64,000 nt of DNA, taken from an uncultured Sphingomonas sp. (lineage in GTDB: Bacteria > Pseudomonadota > Alphaproteobacteria > Sphingomonadales > Sphingomonadaceae). The DNA lies in the NCBI RefSeq assembly GCF_913062585.1, contig NZ_CAJXWX010000006.1, forward strand, positions 62,001-126,000. Direction: 5' to 3'. Below are positions 44,466 to 52,605 of this stretch, piece after piece; the stretch's first letter is position 1; the number at the start of each line of letters is the position of its first letter. The notes under the pieces are model-generated. The model saw nothing but the letters and a program-made list of their open reading frames with translations, had not been told where the DNA came from and did not search any database. Both the position numbers and the translations under genes were made by a program.

Positions 44466-45371
44466 ATGGACCGATTGACGAGCATCGAGCTTTTCGTCCG
44501 CGCCATTCGCAGCGGCGGCCTTTCGGCGGCCGGGCGACAGATGGGCATGTCACCGACCATGGCCGGGCGACATCTCGACGCGCTGGAGGCGCGACTGGGC
44601 ACGACGCTCGTCACCCGGACGACCAGGCGGCTGGTCCTGACCGAGGCGGGGACGGCCTATCTGGCGCGGGCAGAGCGTATCCTGATGGATCTGGCGGAGG
44701 CCGATGCGGATGCATCCGCCTCATCGCGAAAGGTCGAGGGGTTGTTGCGCGTCAGCGCGCCGATGACGTTCGGGACGATGCATGTCGCCCGGCTCGCCGC
44801 GGCGTTTCGCGAGCGGCATCCCGGCGTCACCATCGAACTGGGCCTGGGCGATCGTTATGTCGATCTGGTCGAGGAACGCTGGGATATGGCAATCCGCATC
44901 GGTCGACTGGCGGACAGCAGCCTGGTCGCGCGGCGACTTGCCCCCATGCGGCTCGCGATCTGCGCCGCCCCCGCCTATCTGGCGCGATATGGCACGCCGG
45001 AGCGGGTGGAGGATCTGGCCGAGCATGTCTGTCTGGGCTTCACCTTGAACGAGCTGACCGGGGCTACCGCCTGGCGGTTCGGCACGGACGGCGGCAGGCG
45101 GGTATCGGTGCAGGGATCGCTCTATGCGAATAATGGCGAGGCGCTGGTAGTGGCGGCGGTGGCGGGCCAGGGGCTGGTCTATGGCCCGCGCTTCATCGCG
45201 CAGCCGGCGCTGGATCGCGGCGATCTGGTCGAGGTGACGCTGGCCGAGCCGCTGGCCGATCTGGACGGCGTCTTCGCGGTGACGCATCCGACCCGCCACC
45301 CCCTGGCCAAGACCCGCGCCTGGATCGATTTCCTGATCGAGGAAATCCCGCTGCTGGCGGGCGCCTGGTAG
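44466..45371 (+). CDS. LysR-family transcriptional regulator
   Basis: The 301-residue regulator has the N-terminal helix-turn-helix DRLTSIELFVRAIRSGGLSAAGRQMG (in segments) with SPTMAGRHLDALEARLG. The CrgA-type effector domain has SAPMTFGTMHVARL, GDRYVDLVEERWDMAIRIG, and AVTHPTRHPLAKTRAWIDFL. It is divergent from the dioxygenase gene and probably controls it. The inducer is not known. Confidence 0.9.
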   Translation: MDRLTSIELFVRAIRSGGLSAAGRQMGMSPTMAGRHLDALEARLGTTLVTRTTRRLVLTEAGTAYLARAERILMDLAEADADASASSRKVEGLLRVSAPMTFGTMHVARLAAAFRERHPGVTIELGLGDRYVDLVEERWDMAIRIGRLADSSLVARRLAPMRLAICAAPAYLARYGTPERVEDLAEHVCLGFTLNELTGATAWRFGTDGGRRVSVQGSLYANNGEALVVAAVAGQGLVYGPRFIAQPALDRGDLVEVTLAEPLADLDGVFAVTHPTRHPLAKTRAWIDFLIEEIPLLAGAW

Positions 45372-45729
45372 GGTCGCCCTCCCCCAAGTTCGCCCGTCCC
45401 AGACGCGGGCGACGGAGAATTTGCAGACTGTGACGTCTCGGGACGAGGAAACCGTAAAAAACCGCCGACCGGGACTGAGGTCGCACAGCTTCGGCAACGT
45501 CCTTGTATCGAAGGACGCGAGCGGGCGCGACCTCGCTGCACAGGACCGGCCGATGACGATTGCGAGCACGACGCTATCCACCCAGCGCCGATCGGCAGTG
45601 GACAACGCTTGCTTCCAGTCGCTGCTCACATCACCGGCGTCATAGGCATCATCCCATGGTCAATCGGCTGCATAGAGCGATTTCCGTCCCGACCGTCGCT
45701 CCCATCACGACCCCGTCAGGAATTTCGTC
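45372..45729. other. Intergenic region without recognised gene
   Basis: The 358-base gap between the LysR gene and mlaA holds a weak hairpin (CGCCCG 45391-45396 with CGGGCG 45406-45411) that could end the LysR transcript. No open frame with coding character or recognised RNA was found in the rest. Confidence 0.5.
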
Positions 45730-46653
45730 TTGATCGCGTTCTCCCTGCTGGCCGCGCTGGCCGTCTCGCCCCTCCCGGCCGGAGAACCGATACTCCGGGC
45801 GTCGGATTTCGACGGGGACAGCGTGGCGATCACGATCGAGCGCGTCCAGGCCTTCGAGCCACCAAAGGCTGACGCCCCAGCCGCCACCGTCACCACGCCC
45901 GGTGACGGGGCCGAGTTCATCGTCGTCGCAAGCCGACGCAGCGCCGACGATCCCCTGCGGTCGATGAACGCCATGTCCTTCGAACTGACCGAACAGGTCG
46001 ACAATGCCGTCGTGGCGCCGGTTTCCCTGGCCTATAAACAGGCCACGCCGGCGCCGATCCGCAGCGGGCTGCGCAATTTCTTCGCCAATCTGCGCGAGCC
46101 GGTGGCCTTCGCCAACTTCGTGCTGCAGCATAAATTCGGCAAGGCGGCGGAAACCGTGGGGCGGTTCGCGATCAACTCGACGATCGGGCTGGCGGGCGTC
46201 ATGGACGTCGCCCGGCGATGCCCGTTCAACCTTCCCCGGCGCCCGAACGGCTTTTCGGACACGCTGGGCTTCTACGGCGTCAAGCCGGGCCCCTATCTGT
46301 TCGCGCCCCTGATCGGGCCGACGACGCTGCGCGATCTGGTCGGCGGCGCGGTCGACGGTATCGTGTCGCCGGTCGCGATCGGCGGCCCTTTCCGCAACCG
46401 CGCCTATATCATCGCCAGCAACATCTTCCGTACGATCGACCGTCGCGCCGAGATGGACGAGGAACTGGCCGAGATGCGCCAGCAGGCCGATCCCTATGCC
46501 GCCCGGCGGGATCGCTATCTCGAGCGACGTGCGGAACGGGTGCAGCGCCTGAAGGGGCTGGCCGACGCGGATGTGGCGGAAAGCCCCTATGGCCAGATCA
46601 AGGCCACCGCGACGCCCCAGTCCTGCCGGGGTCGCAGGACGGGAAGCCGATGA
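45730..46653 (+). CDS. mlaA: MlaA/VacJ family outer membrane lipid-asymmetry protein
   Basis: The 307-residue protein has the MlaA domain (about 70-245): DDPLRSMNAMSFELTEQVD, SGLRNFFANLREPVAFANFVLQ, GRFAINSTIGLAGVMDVA, GFYGVKPGPYLFAPLIGPTTLRD. MlaA removes misplaced phospholipid from the outer leaflet. MlaA is normally a lipoprotein, but the N-terminus MIAFSLLAALAVSPLPAGE has no Cys, so lipidation is not predicted. The start is TTG at 45730, with AGGAA upstream; an in-frame stop lies at 45673 and no ATG intervenes. No other mla gene is adjacent. Confidence 0.88.
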   Translation: MIAFSLLAALAVSPLPAGEPILRASDFDGDSVAITIERVQAFEPPKADAPAATVTTPGDGAEFIVVASRRSADDPLRSMNAMSFELTEQVDNAVVAPVSLAYKQATPAPIRSGLRNFFANLREPVAFANFVLQHKFGKAAETVGRFAINSTIGLAGVMDVARRCPFNLPRRPNGFSDTLGFYGVKPGPYLFAPLIGPTTLRDLVGGAVDGIVSPVAIGGPFRNRAYIIASNIFRTIDRRAEMDEELAEMRQQADPYAARRDRYLERRAERVQRLKGLADADVAESPYGQIKATATPQSCRGRRTGSR

Positions 46654-46775
46654 CGATGCATCCGCCCAGGCGCTTCCGCCTCATGCCCCACGCCTCGGCA
46701 TGGCGACGCGGTCTCGCCGACGTCATCCGTCTCACGACGCCAGCCCGTCCGAACCCGATCGACAACAGGACGATC

Positions 46776-46922
46776 ATGCGACTTCTTGCCTTTTGCCTCG
46801 CCTCACTCATTCTATCGGCGACGCTGATCCCGAACACGGCGACGGGGCGCGACCGGCCCCGGCTTTCCTGTCATCGGGAATTGGTAAGCGGCTGCCAGGA
46901 CGGGCGGCCAGTCTTGCCCTGA
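46776..46922 (+). CDS. Possible small secreted peptide
   Basis: A 48-codon frame with AGGA six bases upstream encodes a clear signal-like start (MRLLAFCLASLILSATLIP) and a short mature part with two Cys (RLSCHRELVSGCQDG). No family is recognised. Support is only the ribosome-binding site and the signal peptide, so it may be chance. Confidence 0.4.
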   Translation: MRLLAFCLASLILSATLIPNTATGRDRPRLSCHRELVSGCQDGRPVLP

Positions 46923-47431
46923 CACGCGTCTCGCCACCGTGTTGCGGCCAGCATAGGGACGGCCACCGCGATATAAGTGTGATGCCTGCCAAACGGTGCA
47001 GTCCCGCACCTGCCATGCCGTTTGCCGGGAAACGCCAGCTCGGCACGCCGAAGATCAGGCCGCGTCGATCAGCATTGTCTCTGGCGTATAACCGAGACGA
47101 TCCGCGAAAGATGAACAGGAAAAATCAGAATACGCATCTAAATACGTTAAAATTATTTCATGAAGCTTTTATGCAATTGTCGTTACCTCACAAGACAACA
47201 TATTTGATACGGCCAAGTATCATTGCGCGCATCTATATTTCACGATTGCCCTCGACCGTGCCAAATGCGCCACATCTCTTCAAATAGATGCGCATGAAAA
47301 TTCCTTAAATTTACAGAAGCGGGGTGTGGCGATTTTATTACGCCATGTTTCTCGGGCCAGCCATGGCCGAGGACTGGATTTTGGCCTGAGGACGGGATCG
47401 CACCGCGCCTCGGCAGAGTAAGGATCGCGTC
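46923..47431. other. Low-GC intergenic region upstream of TonB receptor
   Basis: The stretch, especially 47100-47340, is strikingly AT-rich for this window. It holds the perfect palindrome TGATAC-GGCCAA-GTATCA (47205-47222), 210 bases before the receptor start, a possible operator. No convincing gene or RNA was found. The composition suggests promoters, a foreign insertion scar, or a nucleoid-protein target. Confidence 0.5.
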
Positions 47432-50353
47432 ATGAGCATCAATATCACATCCGCCCGCCGCCTGTTGCGTACCGGGACCAGCCTGCGCTCGTCCGCCTTG
47501 GCCGGGATAGGCCTTGGTGCGGCCCTGTTGGCCAATCCGGCATCGGCGCAGACGGTTCAGGGTCAGGCCACGGCCGACCCCACGCCCCCATCGGCCACGA
47601 GCGATATCGTGGTGACGGGCTCGCGCATCCAACGCCCCGACCTTCAAAGCAGCAGTCCGGTCGCGACGATCAGCGCAGGCGAGTTGCAGGCCACCAATAC
47701 CGTCACGGCCGAATCCTATCTGTCCTCGTCGCCGCAATTCGTGCCCGCGACGACCGGCACGACCAACAACGGCAATGGCGGCACCGCCACCATCGACCTC
47801 AGGGGCCTGGGACCCAAGCGCACGCTCGTACTGGTCGACGGGCGCCGCATGGTGCCCTCCGACATCGGCGGCGCGGTCGATATCAACGCGATCCCGACCG
47901 TCCTCATCAAGCGGGTCGATGTGCTGACGGGCGGCGCCTCCGCCGTTTACGGCGCCGATGCGATCTCCGGCGTGGTCAATTTCGTGCTGGACGACAAGCT
48001 GGAGGGCGTTCGCGCCGATGCCAGCTCGCAAGTCACCGGCTATGGCGATGCCGCGCAATATAATCTGGGCGCGGCCGCGGGCCTGAAGTTCGGCAATGAC
48101 GGGGCCGGTCACTTCGTCATCGCGGGGCAATATACCAAGCGCGACGGCGTCTATCAGTCGGCCCGCGGCTATTCCGCGCAGAATCTCGACGCCAATCTGA
48201 AGCCCAGCGGCTCGAGCAACGCAACGCCGACGGTGATCGACATCAATTCGGGCCGCTATCAGATCAACGACGGCAGCCAGCCGGGCGGCACCGACAATTT
48301 CGTGCCCTATTACAAAGCCTATAACTTCAACCCCGCCAATTACCTGCAGGTGCCGCTGGAGCGGTACAATGCGACCGCGCTGGCCAGTTACAAATTCTCC
48401 GACGCGGCCGAGCTCTATGCACGCGGCAGCTACACGCGCAGCGACGTTACCGCGATCCTGGCACCGACCGCGACGGCCGGTTTCAACTTCACGATCTCGC
48501 CGAGCAATCCCTTTTTGAACGCTACCAATTCGGCACTGATCTTCGGCGATCCGCAGAACCTGAATGCCGACGGCACCGCCAATGTCGGCATCCGTCGCCG
48601 TGTGACCGAGACGGGTGGCCGTATCCAGGAGTTCACCAACGACACCTATTTCGGCATCATGGGCCTGCGCGGCGATTTCGCCGACAGCTTCCACTATGAC
48701 GTGTTCGCCCAATATGGCCTGGCGAAGCGGCACGAAGCGCTGCTCAACGACCTCGACTATAACAAGACCGCCCAGGCGATCAACGCGACGGTCGGGCCGA
48801 ACGGCACGCCGGTCTGCGTCAATCCGGCCAATGGCTGTGTGCCCGTCAACCTGTTCACCAGCCAGCCGATCTCGTCGGCGGCGCTGGCGTTCATCACCGC
48901 CAATGGCGCCCAGGATAATCGCTACACCCAGTTCGTCACCGGCGGCAATCTGTCGGGCGACCTGAACTTCCTGCAAAGCCCGCTGGCCGACAAACCCGCC
49001 GCGATCGCGCTGGGCGCGGAGTATCGCAGCGAGACAGGCAGCCAGTCGGTCGATGCCAATTACGGCTCGGGCAACCTGATCTATTACGGACAGGGCACGG
49101 CGGTTCCCGACGCGTCGTTCAACGTCAAGGAAGTTTACGGCGAGTTGCAGATGCCGCTGGTCACCGACCGGCCGTTCATCCGCGCGCTGAACTTCGAGGG
49201 TGGCGTGCGCTACTCGGCCTATACCAACAACACGGTGGCGGGCCGCAACCGATTGAACGCAGTGACGTACAAGCTCGGCGGCGACTGGAGCCCGATCGAG
49301 GGCCTGCGCTTCCGCGCCATCTTCAATCGCGCCACGCGCGATCCCAACATCGCCGAGTTGAACAGCCCGATCACCCAGGCCGGAACGGACGTGCTGGCGA
49401 CGGATCCGTGCGCCAATGGCCGTCCGCAGGGCAATGCCACGCTGGCCGCCAAGTGCATCGCCCAGGGCGCGCCCGCGAATCTGGTCAATTCGGGCGTTAT
49501 CCAGGACGTGACCGCCAACCAGACCAACATCAACGCCGGTGGCAATCCCGCCCTGCGGCCGGAAACCGCCAATACGCTGACCGCAGGCGCAGTGTTCTCG
49601 CCGCGCTTCGTCCCCGGCCTGAACGTCACGGTCGATTACTACCGGATGAAGGTCAACAACTACATCGCGTCCGATGGCTCGCAGGACATCGTTAACCAGT
49701 GCTTTAACAACAACATATCGTCCTATTGCAGCATGATCGTCCGCAACAATATCTCGGGTCAGCTCTCCGGCTCTCCCAACGCGAACGGGCAGTTCCCGGG
49801 CGTGACCGAGCAGTTGATCAACGTCGCCACGCTGAACACCAGCGGGATCGACGTGTCGGCCGACTATCGTTTCCATCTGAAGGGCGACACCAGCCTGACG
49901 CTGAGCATGGCGGGCACCTATGTCGACCAGTATAGGTTCAACCTGGGTGCACAGGCGACCCCGATCAACTGCGCCGGAAAGTTCGGCAACAGCTGTGCTG
50001 CGGTGTCGATCAATCCGATCCCGCGCTGGAAGCACCAGGCCTCGGCGGTGTTCGACCTGGGTGATGTCGCGATCGAGGGCCGGTGGCGCTATATCGGGCC
50101 GGTCGGCGCGGATGCCGGGACCCCGATCCTGGTCAGCCACATCCCGTCCTATTCGTATTTCGATACGAACATCAGCTTCAACGTGAACAAGCAATACACC
50201 TTCCGCCTGGGCGTCAGCAACCTGTTCAACATCAATCCGCCGATCGTCGGCGGCTCGGCAGGGAGCAGCGGGGCGAACTCGGCCAATACCTTCCCCAACG
50301 TCTATGACGCGCTGGGGCGGACCTTCTTCGCGGGCATCAGCCTGAAGCTCTGA
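47432..50353 (+). CDS. TonB-dependent receptor (large, Oar/TonB_dep_Rec type)
   Basis: The 973-residue receptor has a long signal peptide ending ANPASAQ and a TonB box SDIVVTGSRI. The plug contains TIDLRGLGPKRTLVLVDGRRM and LTGGASAVYGADAISGVVNFV, typical of the large sphingomonad and Caulobacter receptors thought to import carbohydrates, peptides or aromatic compounds. The barrel ends in TFFAGISLKL. Cys pairs occur in loops (CVNPANGCVP; CFNNNISSYC), unusual but likely disulfides. It stands alone behind a long AT-rich upstream region. Confidence 0.93.
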   Translation: MSINITSARRLLRTGTSLRSSALAGIGLGAALLANPASAQTVQGQATADPTPPSATSDIVVTGSRIQRPDLQSSSPVATISAGELQATNTVTAESYLSSSPQFVPATTGTTNNGNGGTATIDLRGLGPKRTLVLVDGRRMVPSDIGGAVDINAIPTVLIKRVDVLTGGASAVYGADAISGVVNFVLDDKLEGVRADASSQVTGYGDAAQYNLGAAAGLKFGNDGAGHFVIAGQYTKRDGVYQSARGYSAQNLDANLKPSGSSNATPTVIDINSGRYQINDGSQPGGTDNFVPYYKAYNFNPANYLQVPLERYNATALASYKFSDAAELYARGSYTRSDVTAILAPTATAGFNFTISPSNPFLNATNSALIFGDPQNLNADGTANVGIRRRVTETGGRIQEFTNDTYFGIMGLRGDFADSFHYDVFAQYGLAKRHEALLNDLDYNKTAQAINATVGPNGTPVCVNPANGCVPVNLFTSQPISSAALAFITANGAQDNRYTQFVTGGNLSGDLNFLQSPLADKPAAIALGAEYRSETGSQSVDANYGSGNLIYYGQGTAVPDASFNVKEVYGELQMPLVTDRPFIRALNFEGGVRYSAYTNNTVAGRNRLNAVTYKLGGDWSPIEGLRFRAIFNRATRDPNIAELNSPITQAGTDVLATDPCANGRPQGNATLAAKCIAQGAPANLVNSGVIQDVTANQTNINAGGNPALRPETANTLTAGAVFSPRFVPGLNVTVDYYRMKVNNYIASDGSQDIVNQCFNNNISSYCSMIVRNNISGQLSGSPNANGQFPGVTEQLINVATLNTSGIDVSADYRFHLKGDTSLTLSMAGTYVDQYRFNLGAQATPINCAGKFGNSCAAVSINPIPRWKHQASAVFDLGDVAIEGRWRYIGPVGADAGTPILVSHIPSYSYFDTNISFNVNKQYTFRLGVSNLFNINPPIVGGSAGSSGANSANTFPNVYDALGRTFFAGISLKL

Positions 50354-50364
50354 TCGAAGCAGGA

Positions 50365-50400
50365 ACGGGATGGACTTCGAAACATCGGAGCCCATCCCGT
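50365..50400 (+). terminator. Terminator-like hairpin after TonB receptor
   Basis: ACGGGATGG (50365-50373) and CCATCCCGT (50392-50400) form a perfect 9-bp stem with an 18-base loop, 11 bases after the receptor stop and followed by ATTCTT. Confidence 0.55.
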
Positions 50401-50480
50401 ATTCTTCCGGAAATCGGGGGCCCAGGGCTCGCCAACCGCCCGGTGCAGACAGGACGGCAGCCGAACGCTATGAGCGCCCC

Positions 50481-51062
50481 ATGGCTCGGCTGCTCCTGTT
50501 CAACAAACCCTTCGGAGTCCTATCGCAATTCACCGACCGCGGATCGCCGACGGTGCGGTCGACCTTGTCGGACTTCATAGCCGTGAAGGGCGTCTATCCC
50601 GCCGGACGGCTCGATCGGGATAGCGAAGGCTTGTTGCTGTTGTGCGATGACGGGCGGCTGCAGGCGCGCATCGCCGATCCCCGTTTCAAGATGCCAAAAA
50701 CCTATCTCGTTCAGGTCGAGGGCGATCCGCAGGAACCGGACCTGGAACGCTTGCGACAGGGCGTGGTGCTCAAGGATGGCATGACCCTGCCCGCCGATGT
50801 CGCGCGGATAGACGCGCCGGACCTGTGGCTGCGCGATCCGCCGATACGCCAGCGCAAGGCCATTCCCGACAACTGGCTGAAGATCACCATACGCGAAGGG
50901 CGCAACCGGCAGGTGCGCCGCATGACGGCGGCGGTCGGATTGCCCACGCTGCGGCTGGTCCGCTGGTCGATCGGCGACTGGTCCGTCGCCGGGATCGCGC
51001 CGGGCCAGTTCGAGGAGGCTGTACCCTTAGGCAAGGCGAGTGGCGGGATACGCGACCGCTGA
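50481..51062 (+). CDS. rluE: 23S rRNA pseudouridine synthase, RluE type
   Basis: The 193-residue enzyme isomerises a uridine in 23S rRNA. It begins MARLLLFNKPFGVLSQF, has the catalytic Asp in YPAGRLDRDSEGLLLL, KTYLVQVEG, and the family end REGRNRQVRRMTAAVGLPTLRLVR. It lacks an S4 domain, as in RluE, and is close in length to E. coli RluE (217 residues). The start is the ATG at 50481; the frame is open further upstream without support. Confidence 0.9.
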   Translation: MARLLLFNKPFGVLSQFTDRGSPTVRSTLSDFIAVKGVYPAGRLDRDSEGLLLLCDDGRLQARIADPRFKMPKTYLVQVEGDPQEPDLERLRQGVVLKDGMTLPADVARIDAPDLWLRDPPIRQRKAIPDNWLKITIREGRNRQVRRMTAAVGLPTLRLVRWSIGDWSVAGIAPGQFEEAVPLGKASGGIRDR

Positions 51063-51197
51063 CGCCGCCCGGCTGGCGGATCAGGGCCGTCCCGGTTGCC
51101 GCCGACCGCGAAAACTGGTTTGAGACGGCGCTCGAAGAGGCTGTGACGCCATGCGGCCAGCTCCTACAAAGGCCAATCGGCAGGGTTTTGGATCGCC

Positions 51198-52028
51198 ATG
51201 AATTATCGCCATTCCTTCCACGCGGGCAACAGCGCCGATGTCGTGAAGCACGGCCTGCTGATCGCCCTTGTCCGGGCCTTGCAGCAGAAGCCGGGCGCGT
51301 TGACCCTGATCGACACCCATGCCGGCTGCGGGCTCTACGACCTTGGCGGCGAGCAGGCGCAACGCACGGGCGAAGCCACCCAGGGCGTGGTGCGCGCCTT
51401 TGCCGACACGAACCCCTTGCTGGACGATTACCGCGCCGCCGTACGGGCCGTGAATGACGGCGGCGAGCCGCGCCTCTACCCAGGCTCGCCGCAGTTCCTG
51501 GCCCAGCTTCTGCGCGAGCAGGACGTGTTGATCCTCAACGAAAAGCATCCCGAGGACGCGCGCGCCCTGCGCGGCGCGATGCGCGGTACGCCGGCGGCCG
51601 TTCATGAGCGCGATGCCTATGAGCTGTGGCTGGCGATGCTCCCGACCCGGACGCCGCGCGGCGTCGTGGTGGTCGATCCCCCCTATGAGCAAACCGACGA
51701 GCGCGCCCGCATTGTCACCACCCTCGCCGCGGCTTACCGCAAATGGGCGCATGGCGTGACGGTCATCTGGTATCCGCTTAAAGACCGCACTACGCATCAG
51801 CAGTGGAAGGCCCAGTTGCGCCGGCTCGGCATCCCGAAATTCCTGGTCGTCGAGCATTGGCTGTACGATGCTGACGAGCCGGGCATTTATAATGGCGCGG
51901 GCCTCTTCATCGTCAATCCGCCCTATGCCTTCACCCAGGCGCTGCCGCCCCTGCTGGAAGCCCTCCGCGCCACGCTGGCTCCGGAAGGGCATAGGGGCGA
52001 GATAACCATTGACTGGTTGAACGCATAA
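51198..52028 (+). CDS. rlmJ: 23S rRNA (adenine-N6)-methyltransferase RlmJ
   Basis: The 276-residue SAM enzyme methylates A2030 (E. coli numbering) of 23S rRNA. It has the family start MNYRHSFHAGNSADVVKH, the SAM site LIDTHAGCGLYDLGG, catalytic VVVDPPYE, and VIWYPLKDR. The length is normal. It follows rluE at 135 bases, two rRNA-modifying enzymes in a row. Confidence 0.95.
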   Translation: MNYRHSFHAGNSADVVKHGLLIALVRALQQKPGALTLIDTHAGCGLYDLGGEQAQRTGEATQGVVRAFADTNPLLDDYRAAVRAVNDGGEPRLYPGSPQFLAQLLREQDVLILNEKHPEDARALRGAMRGTPAAVHERDAYELWLAMLPTRTPRGVVVVDPPYEQTDERARIVTTLAAAYRKWAHGVTVIWYPLKDRTTHQQWKAQLRRLGIPKFLVVEHWLYDADEPGIYNGAGLFIVNPPYAFTQALPPLLEALRATLAPEGHRGEITIDWLNA

Positions 52029-52304
52029 ATCAGGCTTGGTCGCAGATTGGATTGGCCGGACCCTTTAAAGTCCCGGCGCACCGTCTACCGATCGACCGGT
52101 CCGCCGCCAGTGCTGCACCGAGGAACAACGCAGATTGGATCAATCTCCCGATCGCAGCGGTGCATTGCCAGAGCGCCCAATCGCCATTTGGCCGATGCTT
52201 GTCACTTGCCGCGAGGACGGGCTGGCACGGCATGGCGACCAAGATCGGGCGTCAACCGATGGTCAGGCTGTTGCGCGCCATCATGGCGGCCAGTGCCGGG
52301 CAAG

Positions 52305-52605
52305 CCATTGACCGTGGCGATCATCGCTGGCGGGATCACGGGCGTGGAACTTGCCGCTGAGCTGACCGAAATCGCCGCGGCAGCCGAACGTTACGGGATT
52401 TCCGGTGCGTCGCAGCACATCCGGGTCATCCTGACCGAGTCCGGACCTCGCCCGCTCGGCATTTTCCCGGAAAAGGCTTCGGCACTGATGGACGCATTGG
52501 CGGACCTGAAGGGAACCCGCAACGAACAACGGGTGGTCGGCCTTACGCTGAAGGCCTTGGACGATGCGAATATCTATGCGCTTGGCGATTTCGCCAGCCC
52601 GCGAC
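52305..52605 (+). pseudogene. Remnant of type II NADH dehydrogenase (NDH-2)
   Basis: The segment reads LTVAIIAGGITGVELAAELTEI and VILTESGPRPLGIFPEKAS, the second Rossmann region of NDH-2-like FAD enzymes. It then jumps after ADLKGTRNEQRVVG to LDDANIYALGDFAS, which normally lies about 100 residues further on. The N-terminal FAD domain, an internal block and the C-terminus are missing. Its end overlaps the antisense 3' end of the M3 peptidase gene. It is a decayed fragment, with no recognisable gene in 52029-52304. Confidence 0.65.

Noticed and set aside
45421..45645. Possible 74-codon gene
   Set aside because: No ribosome-binding site, no recognisable domain, and composition like non-coding sequence.
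47255..47285. Sigma-54-like TGGCGC...GGCAC on the minus strand
   Set aside because: The GG and GC do not keep the required 10-base spacing and no gene lies downstream on that strand.
47240..50395. Very long open frame on the minus strand (1051 codons)
   Set aside because: It is antisense to the TonB receptor and has the Arg/Asp/Ala-rich composition typical of GC-rich shadow frames. It has no domain and would cover the receptor's promoter region.
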